NCBI GenBank assembly: GCA_019843655.1
Contig: JACDQD010000007.1
Coordinates: 27,742,816 to 27,806,815 of the forward strand
DNA from: Lethocerus indicus
Taxonomy: Eukaryota; Arthropoda; Insecta; Hemiptera; Belostomatidae
Length of the DNA stretch: 64,000 nt
Direction: 5' to 3'
Below, in pieces: positions 55,083 to 64,000 of this stretch. Below the pieces are notes generated by a model. The model worked only from the letters and a program-made list of their open reading frames with translations. It was not told the origin of the DNA and searched no databases. The first letter of the stretch is position 1. Each line of letters opens with the position of its first letter. Made by a program: the position numbers and the translations under genes.

Positions 55083-56685
55083 GTGTCCGCCGTTCACCTG
55101 CGGGGTGTTCGCACCTGGGTGGCGATACCTCCTCAATGTGACGGCTCCAGGAAATTTATTCCGGGACGGCAAAATTGCATCCCTCCATCCCTCCCTCCCT
55201 CTCCAACTCTCCCTCCCGTCTCTCCCCCTCTTTGAAAGTATTAAATCGCGATTTCATGCCGTTTATCCGAAACGGCCGTTAGGAAGAACGTTGGAGGTCC
55301 GAGGAGCGCACCGCTTTTAAGAGCGCTCCCTCAAACACCGTTTTTTAAAAACGAAATTCAAAAAAAAACAAACACCCGATACGCCGCCATTGTACGCCGT
55401 TCTCGTTCTCGGATATCAATTTTCCAGATTAATATTTGTAATTGAGATTAATCGAATTTCCGCCGTTTCCAACTCCGAGTCATTAGCCGTCATTAAAATC
55501 TATATTTACAATAGTAGGCCGTTTCAGTGTTTATTTTCCCGCCTATTAAACCGGTTTTTCTCATAATTGGACTAGCGTACAGCAACAAAAATGATAAATA
55601 ATTAACACCGCGTAGTTCGACCGCGCTGAAACAGTCGAGTGAATATACATATTAATATTCGAACAATTCGGGCGATTAACTCGGCAAACTTGGTATAATT
55701 CGTGCACAGATTAAAGTTTATGAAATTCTACATTAACCCTTTCGCTACTGGGGGTGGAAATGGAGCCAAAAATGAACATTTTCTTCAGGTCGCAAACAAT
55801 TGCAATGTTCTGTCATTGTCCTCTGGCACTCAAATCTATAATAATAGTTAGTCGTAATTTGGATGCGTCAGAAGATAGGAACGAAACCTGTACGCGATAA
55901 AACTGCGGTAAATTTATATAAATATTGTAAATTGCGGTATAATCGTTTTAAATTTATATAAATACTATATCGAACGTACAGGTATTACCGATTATTTTTC
56001 AACTTTTACACTATTCTCCGGTCGTAATATATTTTTAAAGATTTGCTCCATTCTAGAAAAAGATTAGAAATAATCGAAATCACTGTCCAGAAATAATTGT
56101 CCAGTGCTTTTAAATCTGGAAAGAATAGAACTGGTTTGAATTTTCAATTCCACCCCCCCCCCCCAAATCTCTGGCCTTTATTGTAGATTGATATTTCTAA
56201 AATTCAAATTTAAATTACGAAAAGTACCGCCGCGTTAATAATTCCGTTTCTGTCCGCGCCTATTTAATATGTAACGAGAGAACAGAAAACCAATCTAGAG
56301 AAACGGGAAGGGAATGCGAGAACCGGGAAGAGGGAATATACGCCATATATATTCACGAGGAGTAAGTGAGACAATTTACAAGTGGCCTCACTTTTGAATG
56401 AGGGCTAATCCCGCCGCTAGAACCGGCCCCCCCCAGTCTTTAACATTTAATATTTCATTCAACGTTAATAGTCTTCAGGGGGGGGGGAACACCGGTTAGT
56501 ACCACTGGACGGTGGCCAAAAATCCGACAAAGGTAATATATTCCAATTCAAAAATGGAGCCCCAATACGCCAAGGGACGTGTTGCTATCGCGGGAACAGA
56601 ATTTTCAGTTTTTTCTTCTCCTTCGTTCGCCGGCCCAGATCTCTTTTTTCTCCCCCGATTCGACGGAATTTGATAAAAAACAACC

Positions 56686-56687
<2 letters not shown>

Positions 56688-56735
<48 letters not shown>
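56688..56735. repeat. GA dinucleotide tract in intron 3
   Basis: 48 bases of almost perfect (GA)n. Confidence 0.95.
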
Positions 56736-56737
<2 letters not shown>

Positions 56738-57244
56738 GTGGCAAAATTCACAAATTTTGAGCCGCAAATCAAACTCAACGAACAGATCTCAGAACTCCCT
56801 TTTGTGAATTGTGACAAATGCGAATTTCGACTCGAATAAATTATCCCTCCACTTTCCCTATCGCGGACTAGACCGGTTTTCGCGGTCGGGACGGTCTGGA
56901 AATGCGGCCTCGGCGCGGGCGTAAAACGTGACTTTAGCCTCATCGATACGCTTTATTTTTTTTTTCATAAATTATCCCGAATTTATTCGGATATAATTGC
57001 CTAAAGTAGCGACATTTTTACTGTAATTATTAACGTACGCGTTGAGATGGTTATTGAAGAGATGACCGAAAGCAATGCGAAAACATATCGACGTGAAAAT
57101 TATCTGCGTTAAACCTTTATTAGGATTTATAAAAAAACACTTTATTTGACCCCCCCCAACAGCGACGAATTTGCTACTGAAACAAATCCATAAGGCATAT
57201 TATAGAGTCTCTTACCTGAAATTATTTTTCAATAATAAAAATAT

Positions 57245-57432
57245 TAGATGTACCCAAAAGTAATCGACAATTTGATAAGATGTATTTTGGTCTTGAGGAG
57301 TTCCTCAAGAGGGAATCGAAAATTGTCGATAATATCGGTGAATATTGAGTAGATTAATAATTAAACTTTCTTTTTTAGCAAAATAAAATGAATTCCAAAG
57401 TCAAAATGTCGATTACTTTTGGTACCCCTAAT
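57245..57432 (-). mobile_element. Miniature element, family 'GGGGTGCCCAAAAGTAAT', copy 1
   Basis: Ends TGTACCCAAAAGTAATCGAC and GTCGATTACTTTTGGTACCC. The interior (TTATTTTGCTAAAAAAG, CCGATATTATCGACAA read in reverse) matches the copies at 59981 and 62040. It also contains an inner hairpin CTTGAGGAGTTCCTCAAG. TA at both ends suggests a Tc1/mariner relationship (inference). Confidence 0.85.
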
Positions 57433-57557
57433 ATATCTTATTAAGCAATTAGATAACAATAATAAGATAATTCTCGTGAGCAATTTTTGTTCAAATAGCG
57501 CGGTTGGCGCGTAACGCGCTTCATTTAAGCATTTTAAAAAACAATCCCAGACAATTT

Positions 57558-57664
57558 CAGTTTGTTTCAGTGAGTCGTAAATCGACAAAATTTAAAACGA
57601 TTTTTATTAAAACTTCAAATATAACTATGCGTTTTCTTCTGATATTTTTGCTAAAATATGAAAA
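57558..57664 (+). repeat. Dispersed repeat (partner 59020-59115)
   Basis: GTTTGTTTCAGT, CGATTTTTATTAAAAC and CTATGCGTTTTCTTCTGAT line up with the partner sequence at about 80% by eye. Class unknown. Confidence 0.6.
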
Positions 57665-57858
57665 ATTTTTGATAAAATGTAATTTTTTTCTGAAGAAAGC
57701 GGCATCAGTCTCGGTACCAAATCTTGTAGTTGACATGTTTTCATCAAGAAATATTTTTGTCGGCATTGTTCGAGCGTTATTCAAAATAAACGTTGTAGCG
57801 TGTACGAAGCATTGTTGAAACAAAAAACCTTTCATAACATTTGTAACAGTTTAACGTA

Positions 57859-58033
57859 CCTGTTTTGTGGTCCTCGATGGGTCGGAATACCGTAGATTTC
57901 GTGTGTCCATCTTCTTCAGTAGCGGTGTTAGTCAATTCGGGGCAATTTGTACGTTGGGTCACTTGTACGGCCACCGCTACTGAAGATGGCGGGCAGCCGA
58001 AAATGGTCTAGAGAAACACACGAAATCTACAGT
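57859..58033 (-). mobile_element. Foldback element, reverse orientation
   Basis: The tail is on the left (CCTGTTTTGTGGTCC, GGTCGGAATACCG), then TAGATTTCGTGTG, CTTCTTCAGTAGCGGTGTTAG, a short centre, CACCGCTACTGAAGATGGCGG, GCAGCCGAAAATGGTCTAG and CACACGAAATCTAC without a tail. It shows clearly that the tail is present on one side only. Confidence 0.87.
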
Positions 58034-58296
58034 CGCAACAGTTGATTGTACGAGGAATAAAACAAACTATCCTTCTCGTGTCGCTTGCCAATTGTCCCTA
58101 ATTTCATAATGTCGGGCCGCAGTTAGGACCTGAAATTAGATGACGTTTAGTTTCGGCCGTAATCTCCCCCCACGAAAGTGGGTAAGATTACTGCGCGGAC
58201 CGAGTGGAAACGTGTATTTAATTCAGTTTTTATTGTATTAAATTTTTTAAACGCCCGGCCATTTCTGATGTTTCTCCTTTTCACGGGATATTACAG

Positions 58297-58340
58297 CCCC
58301 CCCCGGGGGGGGGGGGGGGGGGGAGGGTGGGAGGAGGGAA
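58297..58340 (+). repeat. C8-G19 block followed by GGA-rich sequence
   Basis: Eight C then 19 G, then AGGGTGGGAGGAGGG. The run can fold as a hairpin or a G-quadruplex and is a likely spot for assembly or sequencing error. Just downstream is a CCT tract (58379-58410). Confidence 0.9.
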
Positions 58341-58480
58341 TGATGATTGAAATAGACCGTCGGTGTCTTCGTGTGAGGTCCTCCTCCTCCTCCTCCTCCC
58401 CCTCCTCCGTGGGCATCTTCATCTTCAGCATCGGCTCCGATCATTAGGGTGTTCAACTTCCCCTACTCCTGGCACCCTGT

Positions 58481-58505
58481 TTTCTCTTCCTCTCTCTTCC
58501 CTCTC

Positions 58506-58536
<31 letters not shown>

Positions 58537-58554
58537 CCTCCCTCCCTCTATCAC
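58481..58554. repeat. CT-rich microsatellite
   Basis: About 70 pyrimidine bases, (CT)n with CCT interruptions. Confidence 0.93.
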
Positions 58555-58720
58555 TCGGCGGGCGACGATCCCTGCGGTTTTCTCTACATATTATAATTTG
58601 CTGCGAGACCTTTTCGAATGCCGTAATTATAGCGATAATCAGTAGAGAAAATGTAGCGACATTGCGGACGGAAAACCGATATTAAGACAGAACATCGCAC
58701 AAATTATGGTCAACAGTAGG

Positions 58721-58975
58721 AGGTAACTTCAGATATAGATTTATTTCCTCACGCGGAAAAATAATCATGAAAGATATTTCACACAATTGCAGTGGTCGCG
58801 CCGGCTCTAGAAAATAGGAAATATTTTATATAGAACCAGAAAAACTGAAAATTACACCGCTACCACTTCAGATATTGATTTGTCTCCGCACGCAGAAAAA
58901 TAATCATGAAAGATATTTCATAGAAAAAAAGGAAATATTGTATATAGAAACGGCGAAACTGAAAATTAAATTTTT
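58721..58975 (+). repeat. Tandem pair of ~120-bp units
   Basis: ACTTCAGATATAGATTTATTTCC against ACTTCAGATATTGATTTGTC, AAAAATAATCATGAAAGATATTTCA in both (the shared run is longer than 20 bases), then GGAAATATTTTATATAGAA against GGAAATATTGTATATAGAA, and CTGAAAATTA in both. The first unit has about 25 extra bases (CACAATTGCAGTGGTCGCGC). Confidence 0.8.
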
Positions 58976-59019
58976 AATACCTTACCAGGTTACAGCGCTC
59001 TGACTTTTTGAGTTTGTTT

Positions 59020-59115
59020 CAGTTTTGAATCCACGAAATTTGAAACGATTTTATTAAAACCTTAAATATCACTATGCGTCTTCCTCTGATTGGTGCGCCT
59101 GTAGCTAAAATATGA
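59020..59115 (+). repeat. Dispersed repeat (partner 57558-57664)
   Basis: See the partner: GTTTGTTTCAGT, CGATTTTATTAAAACC, CTATGCGTCTTCCTCTGAT, GCTAAAATATGA. Confidence 0.6.
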
Positions 59116-59345
59116 GAGAAGAGGGGAGAATTTTAAAAGTTTTTTGAATTATAGATATAAAATGTGAAAGCACAATACGGTCGGGGTTATATGAGAATCC
59201 CCGGCCGTTTCGGTGATGAGAGTGGATTGTGTGCGCTTCACCAGAGGCCCGGGCTCATGAATACAAACTACGGCTATTAATTCTACTAATAATAAAGGGG
59301 GGGGGGGAAAACCGTTTTCGTAATTCGTCATATACGCCCACCGCA

Positions 59346-59348
59346 CTC

Positions 59349-59405
<57 letters not shown>

Positions 59406-59416
59406 TATCACTCCCT
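59346..59416. repeat. CT dinucleotide tract
   Basis: About 70 bases of (CT)n. Another 33-base (CT)n tract lies at 59671-59703. Confidence 0.95.
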
Positions 59417-59667
59417 CCAGAGGAGGGATGAGGGGGGGGGAGGAACCAGATGGCGGTCCCGGGTCGCATTTATAACAAAGGCGGTCCTCTCGTTTTTCGG
59501 AGATTCTCTTTTTCATTCCCTTTCGGGGACAACCTCCAGCCGAAAAGAAGAAGAAAAAAAAAACAGATTTACGAGACGAGGCTGGAAATCGCGCCGGGAG
59601 CGGAACGTTTATATACGCTGAAGGTGAAATACGGAGACCGCTGAGAGACGCAGCGGATGAAATATGC

Positions 59668-59706
<39 letters not shown>

Positions 59707-59980
59707 TATATACTTAATGTTATACATAACATTGGGCACGAAAAATTATTTCGTACATAAAAAAATATCGGGGGATAATATCGGTCGAAACGAAATGATA
59801 ACACGAGAGTCATTATCCGAATATAATATTAGTAACAATTTTTTTTTTATCTCATGGAGTGAGAAATTGTTTTAATACAAGATTTTACATGACCCACAAC
59901 TTGTACTACCGTTATATGAACAGTATATAGGGGGTTCTGAAACATAAGGACGGCGAAAGATCAAATTTTTCCTTTATTAT

Positions 59981-60174
59981 TAGGGGTGCCCAAAAGTAAT
60001 CCACATTTTGACTTTGGAATTCATTTTATTTTGCTAAAAAAGAAACTTTAATTATTAATCTACTATATATATTCACCGATATTATCGACAACTCTCCAGC
60101 CACTTTTCCGGCAAATTTTCGATTCCCCTCTTGAAGAACTCCTCAAAATACATCTTATCAAATTGTCGATTAAA
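59981..60174 (+). mobile_element. Miniature element, family 'GGGGTGCCCAAAAGTAAT', copy 2, right end lost
   Basis: TAGGGGTGCCCAAAAGTAAT, ATTTTATTTTGCTAAAAAAG, TATATATTCACCGATATTATC, TTTTCCGGCAAATTTTCGATTC and CAAATTGTCGATT. The right terminal repeat is cut off where a foldback copy begins at 60178, so the foldback probably inserted into it or a deletion joined them. Confidence 0.85.
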
Positions 60175-60177
60175 TTG

Positions 60178-60303
60178 GTGGTTCGGTCTTTTGGTCCAGA
60201 CCGGTTTCGGCCGTTCGCCCAAATACGAATTCGGCGAAGTACGGGTGAAATGAGGGCCGGCGCTACTGAAGGCGGCGAGTGGCCGAGAGAGAAGCCGGCC
60301 GGC
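60178..60303 (+). mobile_element. Foldback element, next to the miniature element
   Basis: GGTTCGGTCTTTTGGTCC, AGACCGGTTTCGGCCGTTCG, then CGCTACTGAAGGCGGCGAG, TGGCCGAGAGAGAAGCC. Arms are shortened and the tail is absent. Confidence 0.65.
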
Positions 60304-60473
60304 GGACCGCAATAATAAGAGTTACGGCCGGAAGAATGAAACATTGTACCGACTGTTTATAAACGGCTATCGAGGTTGGGGCGGGGAGAATCTGGTAGAA
60401 CGAGCGTGTAAGTGATAAAAGGGCGGTTGACTACAATTTATCATCATTAAGGCAGTTTGGTGGAGCCGGGGAT

Positions 60474-60556
60474 GAGGCGGCGGTGGAGGAGGAGGAGGTG
60501 GAGGAGGAGGAGGTGGAGGAGGAGGAGGTGGAGGAGGAGGAGGAGGGTGGGTTGGG
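60474..60556. repeat. GGA/GGT minisatellite
   Basis: About 80 bases of (GGA)n interrupted by GGT every 15 or so bases (GGTGGAGGAGGAGGAGGTGG). The opposite strand reads poly-Pro/Leu frames, which are compositional artefacts. The G-rich strand is a quadruplex candidate. Confidence 0.93.
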
Positions 60557-62039
60557 GAGGGGGGGTGATGATGAGACCCCTCGGGGTTTTTAGGACCCGC
60601 ATCCGGGGAGGTCCCACAACACAACAACACACATAACGCCCTATAACATAACATATATCAAAGGGACGCCTTACGCACATCCCACCATTTAAATCTCTCC
60701 CGACGCTACAACTACCGTTCGTGCGCCCTCCTCCATACGACGCCGCCCCAGCGAATATCCCCGAAATGAACTGTAATAATTACATTTTCAGCCAATCCCT
60801 TTTTCAGTTTTATACAGAAAAATCGGGGATACAATGCGGGATCATTGAAAAGAATCCCCGTCTATTTTGACGGGCAAATCAGAATGATATGGAGAGAAAA
60901 AGCTTATGGAGTTCAACATGAACAAGGAGAAAGGAGAAGGAAACACAATAGTGCAAATATAATATGGGAAATAAAGTGTAGAATGATCCGATGGAACAGA
61001 CTTGAGAAGAGGGCAAGGAAGGAAGATGACCCCGTAACTCGAAAAGTTTTAAAAATAATTTTCAATTTGTGTAAATATTCGCTCATCCTGCCATCGCTTG
61101 GAAATGGACCGAAATGAAGAATGAATTTTCATTTTTAATAAACCACCGTCGGCGGAATTGGTAATAAATTTCAGATCAGCGAACGAAATAATTAAAAAAA
61201 TAATAGTGTCTTCGATTGTACACATCAGAATAATCACTAAACAAAATATTTACGAGACCGTTTTTAGCACATCGCTGCAACAAAGTAGTTTGCGAATTAA
61301 TTCCTGTGAAACGATGTACGTAAATAGTTGGCGCAGTATAATTTTCGTGCTTATAAATTACGTTCGAAACCGAGCCGGTGATGTAAATTACCCGGCTGAC
61401 GTTTTCGTGAAATTGGAGCGCGTTTCCGAATCGAACGGCCGGTTCGAAAAGGGATAATTTTTGAATTTGCGGCCGTTTAAAAATAAGAGAAAAAAAAACA
61501 GTATATCGACGATTTAACCGGCCGCCGAATGATTTACGAGCCCGACTCCAATTTATATCTTATTTGTCTCCCTAATGGCGTTTAATGATGTACGCGGTTG
61601 CGCAACACGGCTGAGTTTGGGCATCGAATTTTTTTTTACACCGAATGGGAGAGAAAACGTCTACTTTAGCCACAAAAAAGCCTCTTCTTCGGACCCCGCG
61701 CTCTGCTATAATGACCGCGTGTATTGCGCAACGGCTAGAAAGTGCGTTGCGCCAGTTTTTCGAAAAGAAGAACAAAAAAAAATTGACCCGAATATTCAAA
61801 ATTCGCACGTCCGTCTCCAGTTTCGAAACGTCGGAAGAATCCCGCCGCAATAATTATTATACAAGGCGATAATTACTGACGATTCTACGTACAAAATGGC
61901 GTGCGGATTATCGAACCATCAAGTGGCGGAGAGTACCATCAATTCCTCCGTTTCTCCTGTGTAGAAAAATAAATTTAATTTATACCAATTAATTGATATT
62001 AATACCGGGGCATTCATATTATAATACAAGACAGTGTAT

Positions 62040-62234
62040 TAGGGGTGCCCAAAATTAATTAACATTTTGATTTTGGAATTAATTTTATTTTGCTAAAAAA
62101 AAGAAATTTTAATTATTAATCTACTACATATATTCACCGATATTATCGACAACTCTCCGGCCAATTTTCCTGCAAATTTTCGATTCCCCTCGAGACCGAA
62201 ATATCAAATTGTCGATTACTTTTGGACACACCTA
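62040..62234 (+). mobile_element. Miniature element, family 'GGGGTGCCCAAAAGTAAT', copy 3
   Basis: TAGGGGTGCCCAAAATTAAT, ATTTTATTTTGCTAAAAAAA, ATATATTCACCGATATTATC and, at the right end, GTCGATTACTTTTGGACACACCTA. The complete right terminal repeat is present here. Confidence 0.87.
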
Positions 62235-63234
62235 ATATTAGAGTTTTTAGGTATATATGTAGTATTCATGGGAGGTGTCGAAGCACACCATCCCCCGGTA
62301 TCGTTTATGGGAGAAATTAATTTCTGTAGGTTTTAGTGGCGGTAATTCGGCGGACCAAGAGTGGATCGACTTGGAATTCCGTACATACGTTGATCTACGT
62401 GAGGTACGATCAATCCGTCTCGGCATTGACTCCGTCCGACTCAACAACAAGAAAATCCGATTTCGGAATTTCGAGTTGGGAATTTTAATTCGTTAGGCGC
62501 GAAGCTCCTATCGTGGGGGGGTTGTGGAGGGAAGACTCGTCGTTCGACACGGGATGAGAGGAGAAGTAGATGATTGATGACTCCCGGCTGAAGATGATGA
62601 GACGCGGGACCGACAGAAGAAGCAGAAGGGAAAAAGGAAAATGAATAGACGGAAAAAGAAGAAAGGCCGTTTAAGAGCAATCCCGGTTCAACTAATAACC
62701 AGATTTAAATCGTGAACAATTTATAAAGCCTCTCGGCTCCTTCCCCTCGTAGAGGACCCAATTTAGAGACCGTCTTTCGCGACCCGAACCGAAACCCCGA
62801 ATTACAGAATTTATATCCTGTATTTGCATACGCGAATACATAATTATCGCATCTGGTTTCTCGCTTTCCTCTCACCTCTCCTTACTAATTTTACATATTA
62901 GTCTTCACCTGCTGAAGAATTCCGGGTACAAATATTATCGTATTTTCAAATAAGAGACGATGAATTATCTGTTTTTTCATGCTCCACTAGCAGCATTAGC
63001 GCCAGAGCGATTATCACGATTACGCGCACAGATGTTTAAACTGGCGGTCTGGAGAAACTTTCACGAATTTGAGGATGAACGACAAAAAAAGACAGATGAT
63101 GTTAAGAATTATAAGACTGAAAACCGGCCCGAGTAAATATTGGCCACCGATATTTTCCTTTGGGTGGTCGATAATCCGGTCCGTCCAGGTGTGGTTCGAC
63201 CGACTAATTTTAATCTACACAAGAAGAAGAACAA

Positions 63235-63305
63235 GAAGAAGAAGAAGGAGAAGGAGAAGAAGACGAGGAAGAGTGGTAGGAGGGTGGAGGAGGAGGAGGA
63301 GGCGG
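63235..63305. repeat. AAG/GGA purine-rich tract
   Basis: About 70 nearly pure purine bases (AAGAAG, GAGAAGGAG, GGAGGAGG). Lys/Arg-rich frames here are artefacts. Confidence 0.85.
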
Positions 63306-64000
63306 GATGCCGTATTATTGAAATTGGTCTAATGGAAACCGTTTTCGTAGGTGGGCCCACACACATTCGACCCTAATTGTTACCAAAAAAAAAAAAAAAA
63401 ATAGATGAAAAAGAAAAAGTAAAGAAGGGGAAAAGAACTCATGTTAAAGGTAAAGAAAAATTCCTGTCATTTATATAACGGCAGTGTGTCTCCTCCACTA
63501 ATTTCGAATATAATCGCCGGGGGGGGGAATTAAACCGGGCCGAATTTACCGACATATTTCGTTTTTTTTTTATTTTTAATTTCACTAATTGTCGACACAG
63601 AGAAATTACACAGTGCGTTCCGGGCACTATTAGACGGGCGCTGGATAACGGGATAATGGACGAAGCGCGTTCCATTGAACCGAGTCACGAAGTTTAGGCA
63701 GAAAATATCTGTTTAATCTTCTGTAAATTTCTTATTAATCCATAATATACAGACCCTCTTATAAGTCTATATTGTAGATCTAACCGGTCCCCGAAGATTC
63801 CGATGGGAAGTCCTCAATGCTCCTCGGCAGGTTTCAAATCGCCCCGGATGATCTCGACATGTTGATTAATAATAAAAATAGCGAAATTATTAATGAAATC
63901 ACGATTCCTAAACTTTCATTCCCCGTGACAACTGGTGAACTACCGGTGAAATAGGTTGGGTAGTTTAGGTTGGGGGATATAATTGTCTAAGCCCTAAGGG

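Larger units (their letters stand above)
51705..64000 (+). other. gsb: Intron 3 of the gooseberry-type gene, incomplete
   Basis: At least 12.3 kb from GTAAGT to the window edge. No homeobox-like reading (TREELAQ, WFSNRRAR) was found on the + strand. It holds transposon relics, microsatellites and GC-rich patches (52560-52960, 53740-53990) with no recognised gene. Exons of another gene cannot be excluded. Confidence 0.7.

Noticed and set aside
60845..61117. 90-codon + frame rich in Arg, Lys and Glu
   Set aside because: Purine-rich composition, no recognised domain and no supporting splice or promoter signal.
63175..63215. Homeobox-like string: GTCCAGGTGTGGTTC reads VQVWF, as at the end of helix 3 of a homeodomain
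   Set aside because: The next residues are DRLILIY, not SNRRAR, and the upstream frame has no YTREELAQ or LTEARV. A splice acceptor at CAG|GTGTGG does not rescue it. Treated as chance.

Overview
This is a window of eukaryotic nuclear DNA, almost certainly from an arthropod and most likely an insect. The best evidence is a split gene on the + strand that encodes the amino terminus, paired domain and octapeptide of a gooseberry-type Pax3/7 transcription factor. Its start (MAVSTLNM...YFTGYPFQ) closely resembles the Drosophila gooseberry protein as I recall it. There are no bacterial-style operons. Most of the short open frames in the window fall in repeats or non-coding DNA. I cannot name the species.

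Left part (1-35 kb), intergenic. Foldback transposon relics are scattered through it, with one mariner relic near 4.6-5.0 kb. A probable first coding exon of a small secreted, Glu/Ser-rich protein lies on the minus strand (6240-6402) with its own TATA-like element. A field of CCTTTTTAGG-like repeats (6.66-9.59 kb) ends in tandem 293-bp units. Next comes a domain of about 8.4 kb (11.59-20.01 kb): a 104-bp satellite of roughly 56 units, flanked by short-period AT-rich repeats in mainly opposite orientations. From 23.06 to 27.79 kb there is a tandem array of ~275-bp units. Each unit carries one minus-strand tRNA-Ala gene: 12 apparently intact UGC genes, 2 with a CGC anticodon, 2 UGC genes with a T-stem deletion, 1 decayed copy and 1 stub. 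A 255-bp tandem repeat (29.25-29.99 kb) and GA tracts follow.

Right part (35-64 kb), the gooseberry-type locus. Exon 1 (35088-35142), exon 2 (48252-48565) and exon 3 (51587-51704) join in frame to give 162 codons plus a split glycine. Together they cover the whole paired domain and the HSIDGILG octapeptide. Intron 1 is 13.1 kb and intron 2 is 3.0 kb. Intron 3 runs beyond the right edge, and I found no homeobox in the window, so the gene is incomplete here. The introns are full of foldback elements, Tc1/mariner-type miniature elements, and GA, CT and AT tracts. A ~350-bp repeat occurs in inverted orientation on the two sides of exon 2.

The dominant mobile family is an asymmetric foldback element, with about 28 recognisable copies. 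It has two long inverted arms (containing CGCCATCTTCAGTAGCG and the hairpin around GGTCTTTTGCTAGACC) and a single one-sided tail ending near GACCACAAAACAGG. Apart from the Pax gene, the tRNAs and the candidate secreted-protein exon, I see no convincing coding gene.
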